Shown here: positions 59,458-64,000 of the stretch, one piece after another | Numbering within the stretch: the first letter of the stretch is position 1 | Layout: every line of letters begins with the position of its first letter | Source: Deltaproteobacteria bacterium | GTDB taxonomy: Bacteria; Myxococcota; Kuafuiibacteriia; Kuafuiibacteriales; Kuafuiibacteriaceae | DNA: 64,000 nt | Assembly: GCA_016703535.1 (NCBI GenBank) | Contig: JADJBV010000001.1 | Span: 6,252,001-6,316,000, forward strand | Direction: 5' to 3' | Program-made: the position numbers and the translations under genes | Notes under the pieces: model-generated | What the model saw: the letters and a program-made list of their open reading frames with translations, nothing else | What the model was told of the DNA's origin: nothing | Databases searched by the model: none

Positions 59458-60750
59458 TCAAGCGCCCAAAACCTCCACGAGCTCGAGCTGAGGTTTAGGG
59501 GCCAGGGCGTTCATGCGCTCTTCGGCCAAACGAGTTGCGTGGGCCAACAAGGCGGGGTGTTGGCCCGCGACCTCGGCCAAGCGATCCGCGGGCAAAGCCA
59601 GGAGCAGGCAACGGGTGTCGGCCACCACGTGGGCCACGGCCGGGAGCTGGGTCAACACCGAGATCTCACCGAACATGTCACCGGGGCCAAGGTGCGCCAC
59701 CAACTCCGGGGTGGGACCGGAGCCCCGTTCGACCCGGACCGTGCCGTCGATCAACACGAAGAGGGCCTCGGAGCGGCTGCCTTGGTGGATCACGTGGGTC
59801 CCGCGCTTGACGTCGATGACCGAAAAACGGCTGCGCAGGTGCTCCCGTTCGTCGACGGGGAGCTGAGAGAAGAGCGGCGCCCGGGCCAGGACGTTGGCCA
59901 TCAGCCGTTCGCCGAAGAACCGCAACAACACCTTGAGGGTCGCCGGATCACTGCGAACGATGGTGGCGATGGCCGACAACTCGAGCTCCAAGATCTCGCT
60001 CTTGGCCAAAGCCCGTACCGTCGCGCCTCGAGGTTTGCCGGTGAAGACGCCCAACTCGCCGAAGAACTCGCCGGCGCCCATGGTGGGCCCGGCGTGGCGG
60101 CCGTCGTCCAAGGTGATGGCCACCGTACCTTCGACGACCACCCCCAAGGTGGTGGACGGATCGCCCTTTCGAAAAATCACCTCGTCCCGCTGAAACTCGG
60201 TGACCTTGGAGTCGCTGAGCATCGCCCGGAAGGCCTCCGGGCTGATCTCGGAGAAGAGCGGGATTTTGGGGATCAGATCGGCGGTGGCCGGAACCGAGCT
60301 GCGATCGTGACGGGCTTCGGTGAGGGCCACCTTCGCTTGTTCGGGCGCACCCGCTTGAGCCCGGGCCAAAGGGAGCAGGCCTTCGCTGGGGCCGGTGGGT
60401 GGGGTTGAGGTGAGGACCACGGGCGGCGCGGCCGGAGCCGGGGCGCCTTGCAACAAGGCCAACACCCGCATGGTTTCGGTGTTGTGGCGATCCAGGGACA
60501 AGGCCAGGCGGGCCATGGCCACCGCCTTCATCGGCACGCCGGCCCGCTGAAACCGGAGGGCGGCCTCCAGGGACGCGGCGATCCGTCCGGGGCGATCTTG
60601 GCGGCCCCGATAGATCTCGGCCCGGCGACAGGCCCAGTTGGGTTCGTTGGGCTCCAGGGCCTCGAGCTGCAGATAAAGCGCGAGGGCTGATTCACCGTCT
60701 CCGGCGGCCTCGGCGGCCTCCGCCGACTCGAGCAAGCCCTGGCGATCCAT
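59458..60750 (-). CDS. TPR-like protein with two cyclic-nucleotide-binding domains
   Basis: 430 residues from ATG 60750; GTG 60753 is also in frame. The N-terminal 110 residues are helical, TPR-like (SALALYLQLEALEPNEPNWA). Two CRP-type effector domains follow: one with DEVIFRKGDPSTTLGVVVEG and GAGEFFGELGVFTGKPRGAT, the other with GTHVIHQGSRSEALFVLIDG and GPGDMFGEISVLTQLPAVAH. Each has the FGE..(V/L) phosphate-binding cassette. No DNA-binding domain. It may sense cAMP or cGMP and act through protein contacts. Convergent with sppA. Confidence 0.8.
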   Translation of the reverse strand: MDRQGLLESAEAAEAAGDGESALALYLQLEALEPNEPNWACRRAEIYRGRQDRPGRIAASLEAALRFQRAGVPMKAVAMARLALSLDRHNTETMRVLALLQGAPAPAAPPVVLTSTPPTGPSEGLLPLARAQAGAPEQAKVALTEARHDRSSVPATADLIPKIPLFSEISPEAFRAMLSDSKVTEFQRDEVIFRKGDPSTTLGVVVEGTVAITLDDGRHAGPTMGAGEFFGELGVFTGKPRGATVRALAKSEILELELSAIATIVRSDPATLKVLLRFFGERLMANVLARAPLFSQLPVDEREHLRSRFSVIDVKRGTHVIHQGSRSEALFVLIDGTVRVERGSGPTPELVAHLGPGDMFGEISVLTQLPAVAHVVADTRCLLLALPADRLAEVAGQHPALLAHATRLAEERMNALAPKPQLELVEVLGA

Positions 60751-60798
60751 CACTTGGACGGTACTCGAGACCGGGGCGCGCCGGCAATCGGGGGGCCC

Positions 60799-61737
60799 TC
60801 ACAAGCTCGGGGGATAAACGCGGGTGAAGCGGATCTCGAAGCAGCCGCCGGGCAACTCGGCCGCCGCAAAGTTCACGTGTTGCACCCCTTGAAACTCGAG
60901 GCCGGTGATCACCGCCAGGGGCCGCAACATGGCCCCGTCGATGTGGAGTTGGCCGCTGGAGGCCGGCACGTCGCATTCGGTAAAGGTAGGGGTCCCGACG
61001 TGGTGGTTGATAGGCACCGAGGTGTAGAGGCGGCTGCTCCCCGCCACCGAGTCCCAGCTGATGTGCAGGCCATCCGGCGCCTCCAACGTCCCGATCAAGG
61101 AGTCCTCCAGGTTGTTCAGCTCCGGCGGCAAAGAGGAGTCGCCTAAGGTGACGGTGAGGCCCGCACCTTTGACCTCCAGGCTGTAGCTGGGATCGTTGGC
61201 CATCAGAGATCCGTAGAGTGAGCCATCACCGGTGAAGGTTTCGGTGGCGCTGCCCCGGATGGTGATGCTCAAGCCCGGCACCGGTTGGGGTGGATCCACA
61301 CATTGATCGTTGGCGTCGCAGACCTGGCTCGGGGAACAGGTGCAGTTGGGCGACACCGGGTAACGATGGAAGAAGCAGCTGCTGTCGCTGGACTCGGGGC
61401 TGGTCAACCAGGGGGCCGGCCGATCGTCCCAGGTCAGGGCGAAGTTGGGCGGGAAGTTGCCCGAACCCGAGATCTCGAGGAGCGCCACCCGGGTGCGTTG
61501 ATCACAACGTTGGCCAGGCACCGCCAGGTACGCCCCGTCTCCGACCCCGGTGTCCCCGGGCCCCACGCCTGAATCGCTCGCATCGGGCGGGCCCGAGTCG
61601 AGGAGACCCCCATCCGCCACGCCCCCATCGACCGCGGCGTCCCGGGGTGTCCCGCCATCGGGATCTTCGGCCTCCGAGCAGGCCAAGGCCACCGCCGTTA
61701 GAAACCACAAGCCCATCGGGATCTTCGCCGCCACCAT
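60799..61737 (-). CDS. Lipoprotein of unknown function
   Basis: From ATG 61737 (MVAAKIPMGLWFLTAVALAC) the protein is 312 residues, lipobox ALAC. An Asp/Gly/Val-rich linker follows (about residues 22-65). The mature part has paired cysteines (NCTCSPSQVCDANDQC, EGF-like spacing) in the first third, then a beta-rich region. No family recognised. An upstream frame to 61773 exists but lacks a signal-like start. Its stop is 45 bp from the start of the cNMP-binding gene, same strand, so the two may share a transcript. Confidence 0.7.
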   Translation of the reverse strand: MVAAKIPMGLWFLTAVALACSEAEDPDGGTPRDAAVDGGVADGGLLDSGPPDASDSGVGPGDTGVGDGAYLAVPGQRCDQRTRVALLEISGSGNFPPNFALTWDDRPAPWLTSPESSDSSCFFHRYPVSPNCTCSPSQVCDANDQCVDPPQPVPGLSITIRGSATETFTGDGSLYGSLMANDPSYSLEVKGAGLTVTLGDSSLPPELNNLEDSLIGTLEAPDGLHISWDSVAGSSRLYTSVPINHHVGTPTFTECDVPASSGQLHIDGAMLRPLAVITGLEFQGVQHVNFAAAELPGGCFEIRFTRVYPPSL

Positions 61738-61858
61738 TCCCCGTGGATACGGGCGGAGACGCCATCCAGGCAAGGTTAAGCGAGGCGCCCAACCCCAGTC
61801 CTGGGCCCGGATTGCGGTTGGACTCGCCGGCCAGAGCGGGTCGTGCCAGGGTGCCGGC

Positions 61859-62743
61859 GTGTCGACGGCTCAGCGGCGCGGCGTGATCTCGGCGCTGTTG
61901 GCCTACGGCGCTTGGGGGATCATCCCGCTTTATTGGCGGCTCCTGAACGGCGTGCCCCCAGTGGAGCTGTTGGCCTTTCGGGTGGTGTGTTCGGTGGGCT
62001 TCGTGGCCGCCTACTTGGCCTTCACCGGCGCCTGGCCCGAGCTGAAGCGGACGCTCAAGAACCCCCGGCACCTGCGCCTGTTGTTTTTGTCGGGCGTGTT
62101 GATCGGCGCCAACTGGGGGATCTTCATCGCCGCGATCCAGTGGCACCGCTTGGCCGACGCGAGCCTGGGCTACTTCCTGAACCCACTCCTCAACGTGGCC
62201 CTGGGGGTCTTGGTGCTGAAGGAGACCCTGCGGCCGCTCCAAAAATGGGCGGTGGCGTTGGCGTCGGTGGCGATGGGGATGATGATCTTGTTCGGCGGTG
62301 GGCTGCCGCTGATCGCCCTGTTTTTGGCAGGCAGCTTCGCGATCTATGGCTTGGTGCGAAAGTCGGTGCCGGTGCCGGCGACCGTCGGGCTGATGGTCGA
62401 GACCTTGTTGTTGCTGCCGATCGCCTTGGGCTACTTGGTGTGGTTGGGGCCCGAGGCTTCGGTGGTTTATGCGGCCGGCCCCCAACGTTGGTTCCTCGCG
62501 GCCTTGAGTGGCCCGGTGACCGCCTTGCCCTTGGCGTGGTTCGCGATCGCCGCCCGATCTTTGCCGCTATCGACCTTGGGCCTGACTCAATACCTGGCGC
62601 CGACCGGGCAGTTTTTGCTGGCGGTGTTGGCTTTTGGCGAGACCATGCCGCCCTTCAAGTGGGCCGCCTTCGCGTTGATCTGGGTGGCTTTGGGCCTATT
62701 CTCTTACGACCTGCTGCGCACTCAACGGAGCGCTCAACCGTAG
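61859..62743 (+). CDS. rarD: RarD/EamA-family permease
   Basis: 294 residues from GTG 61859, the usual RarD length. Ten transmembrane helices of the EamA fold are visible, starting GVISALLAYGAWGIIPLYWR and including LFLSGVLIGANWGIFIAAIQ and LTQYLAPTGQFLLAVLAF. RarD-type transporters export small metabolites; the original name came from a chloramphenicol-linked gene. The stop overlaps the stop of the molybdoenzyme gene by 10 bp, convergent. Confidence 0.85.
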   Translation: MSTAQRRGVISALLAYGAWGIIPLYWRLLNGVPPVELLAFRVVCSVGFVAAYLAFTGAWPELKRTLKNPRHLRLLFLSGVLIGANWGIFIAAIQWHRLADASLGYFLNPLLNVALGVLVLKETLRPLQKWAVALASVAMGMMILFGGGLPLIALFLAGSFAIYGLVRKSVPVPATVGLMVETLLLLPIALGYLVWLGPEASVVYAAGPQRWFLAALSGPVTALPLAWFAIAARSLPLSTLGLTQYLAPTGQFLLAVLAFGETMPPFKWAAFALIWVALGLFSYDLLRTQRSAQP

Positions 62744-63375
62744 CGATCGTCGCGCCAGGGGTGGCCGGTGTCGCTGTAGCCCCGCTGCTCCCAAAAGCCC
62801 GGTCGATCCCCGATCAAGATCTCGATGCGGTTGATCCACTTCGAGCCCTTCCAGGCGTAGAGCTGAGGCGTGATCATCCGGCAGGGCCCGCCGTGCTCGA
62901 GGGGCAACGGGCCGCCGTCCACCTGGTGCACCAAAAGAACGTCGTCTTTGAGGGCCTCTTCCAGCGGCAGGTTGGTGCTGTAGCCGTCGTAGCCGTAACA
63001 GAGCACGTGGCTCGCGCCGTCGAGGGGGCCGGCCAAGGCGGCCAGGGTCGAAAAGCGCACCCCCTCCCACTTCAGATCCATCTTGCTCCAGGTGGTGACG
63101 CAGTGAAAATCGGAGACGTCTTCGACCTGGGGCAACGCCAAGAAGTCGGCCCAAGTTAAGGTCACCGCCTTCTCCACAGCGCCGTCGATCACCAGCTGCC
63201 AACGGGCCAAATCGATCCGCGGCAACACGCCGAGATCGAGGACCGGCCACTTTTCGGTTTCGGTTTGGCCGACGGGCAACTTGGGCATGCCGTGGCGATT
63301 GGGGGGCCCTTCACCTTGGGGGCGAGGATCGGCGAGGGCCGGCGAAGCCGCGATCTTCTCGCGGTACCGGGCCAT
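62734..63375 (-). CDS. Sulfite-oxidase-like molybdopterin oxidoreductase
   Basis: From ATG 63375 the protein is 213 residues. A longer form from CTG 63420, overlapping the upstream stop (CTGA) and adding SDPTDRIVAAR, is possible. The sulfite-oxidase fold shows: a molybdenum-ligand cysteine in DFHCVTTWSKMD, substrate/cofactor residues in GGPCRMITPQLYAWKG and KWINRIEIL, and GFWEQRGYSDTGHPWRDDRY at the end. The family includes MsrP-like and other periplasmic sulfoxide/sulfite enzymes; no signal peptide is visible. MogA in this window could supply its cofactor. Confidence 0.85.
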   Translation of the reverse strand: MARYREKIAASPALADPRPQGEGPPNRHGMPKLPVGQTETEKWPVLDLGVLPRIDLARWQLVIDGAVEKAVTLTWADFLALPQVEDVSDFHCVTTWSKMDLKWEGVRFSTLAALAGPLDGASHVLCYGYDGYSTNLPLEEALKDDVLLVHQVDGGPLPLEHGGPCRMITPQLYAWKGSKWINRIEILIGDRPGFWEQRGYSDTGHPWRDDRYG

Positions 63376-63416
63376 CAACTTCAAGCGAGCCGCGACGATG
63401 CGGTCGGTCGGATCGC

Positions 63417-64000
63417 TCAGAAGCAGGCCCCTTCGGAGGAGGTGGTGATGGTGTTGGACGGCACGAAGGTCCCGGTGGTGCCGTTCCACTGGATCTCGCC
63501 GGCGCGCCAGACCTGGTTGCACTGCATGTTGGACCGGGACGGCGTCGCGACCCGAGTGCCCGCGATGTAGATCTCCAGATCGGCGTCGACGGGGATCGGC
63601 AAAAACGAGCCGTAGAAGTGGACGTAGACGGTGTAGTTGCCCGCCGCCGCCGACTCCAAGTTGATGGTCTCGGGGCCGATGCCGTCGGTGTCGTCCACAT
63701 CGAGGAAGGGGTTGTCGGTGGTGACGCCGGCCGCGCCCCAATCCGGGTTGTCTTCCCGCCAGTGACAATCGGCGCCGTTGGCGTCGTAGAAGTTGCCGCC
63801 CGGTCGTACCAAGTGGAGATCCACGTCGGTGTTGTTGCGATCCCAGCGCAAGACCACGGTCATGGCGGTGGCGGTGGGGGGCGGCGGGATCACCTCGCCC
63901 ACCAAAGAGACTCGACGGGTCCCGGCGCCGCTGCCGCCGGTGTAGCTCAACACCAGATCACCTTGGATGGTCCCAGGCAGACCATCGGCCCGGAACTCGA
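63417..64000 (-). CDS. Secreted beta-sandwich protein, C-terminal part (partial)
   Basis: The frame is open past the window edge; the visible 194 residues include a GTG at 63953, but upstream codons (EFRADGLPGTIQGDLV) continue in frame, so this is not the start. A domain of the DUF2135-like type is visible: TVVLRWDRNNTDVDLHLVRP, NYTVYVHFYGSFLPIPVDAD, with a pair of cysteines. Such Ca-stabilised beta-sandwiches occur in surface proteins. Its stop overlaps the alternative CTG start of the molybdoenzyme gene. Confidence 0.6.
   Translation of the reverse strand, partial: EFRADGLPGTIQGDLVLSYTGGSGAGTRRVSLVGEVIPPPPTATAMTVVLRWDRNNTDVDLHLVRPGGNFYDANGADCHWREDNPDWGAAGVTTDNPFLDVDDTDGIGPETINLESAAAGNYTVYVHFYGSFLPIPVDADLEIYIAGTRVATPSRSNMQCNQVWRAGEIQWNGTTGTFVPSNTITTSSEGACF

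Noticed and set aside
60447..60462. CCTTG-CAA-CAAGG as a further palindrome copy
   Set aside because: Different arms and spacing; it is not GCAAG-N4-CTTGC.

Overview
The window is high-GC, gene-dense DNA that looks like a Myxococcota-type (formerly deltaproteobacterial) chromosome. The evidence is family-level only. There are three Ser/Thr kinase-like proteins, one a pseudokinase with PEGA repeats. There are fragments of FHA/sigma-54 activators, many lipoproteins with Asp/Thr/Gly-rich linkers after the lipobox, and a MYXO-CTERM-like C-terminus. GTG and TTG starts are common. No rRNA, CRISPR array, insertion sequence or phage module was seen; there is one tRNA (Phe).

Layout. 1-3.9 kb (minus): start of an FHA protein, a zinc-ribbon Ser/Thr kinase and a secreted transglutaminase-like protein. 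4.1-10.2 kb: two tandem di-heme lipoproteins facing two unknown lipoproteins. 10.3-13.2 kb: a small membrane protein, a Ser/Thr kinase, and a sigma-54 activator that has lost its middle. 13.4-23.6 kb: stand-alone secretin N-domains, a TAP-like lipoprotein hydrolase, an NB-ARC/TPR regulator with a C-terminal winged helix, an M23-like/YkuD fusion, a lipoprotein, a frameshifted diadenylate-cyclase-like gene and a phospholipase D family protein, then tRNA-Phe. 23.8-30.6 kb: TonB receptor, PEGA pseudokinase, LpoB-like lipoprotein, and a metallo-beta-lactamase-fold protein that closes the kdp operon. 30.6-39.7 kb (minus): a complete potassium operon in the order porin, 31-aa membrane peptide, kdpF, A, B, C, D, E, MBL protein, almost every junction overlapping or within a few bases.

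40.0-49.1 kb holds the least explained genes: a 763-aa protein with an apparent internal triplication, a tail-anchored protein, an FmdB-type zinc ribbon, a 1229-aa surface lipoprotein (amidohydrolase, thrombospondin-3 repeats, lamin-tail domain), and a two-gene operon of an atypical HipA/PI-kinase-like protein with an 85-aa partner. 50.4-52.4 kb is a RiPP cassette of bufferin/HvfA type (Cys-repeat precursor, DUF692 MNIO oxidase, DUF2063 partner) with a hairpin between precursor and enzyme; next to it lies a TlpA/redoxin/outer-membrane operon. 55.4-64 kb: mogA, a VanX-type dipeptidase, a MYXO-CTERM-like protein, sppA, a double cNMP-binding protein, a lipoprotein, rarD, a sulfite-oxidase-like molybdoenzyme, and a partial secreted protein.

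The most unusual signal crosses gene boundaries. A 14-bp palindrome, GCAAG-N4-CTTGC, occurs 16 times by eye count against roughly 0.07 expected from composition. Every copy is inside a coding sequence, and 15 of 16 are read in the same frame, as CAA-NNN-NNN-TTG (Gln-x-x-Leu). Other frames or one-base variants add more copies. This resembles a HIP1- or uptake-sequence-like genome signature. Two other broken genes (the DAC-domain frameshift and the sigma-54 activator deletion) show recent decay of regulatory genes.
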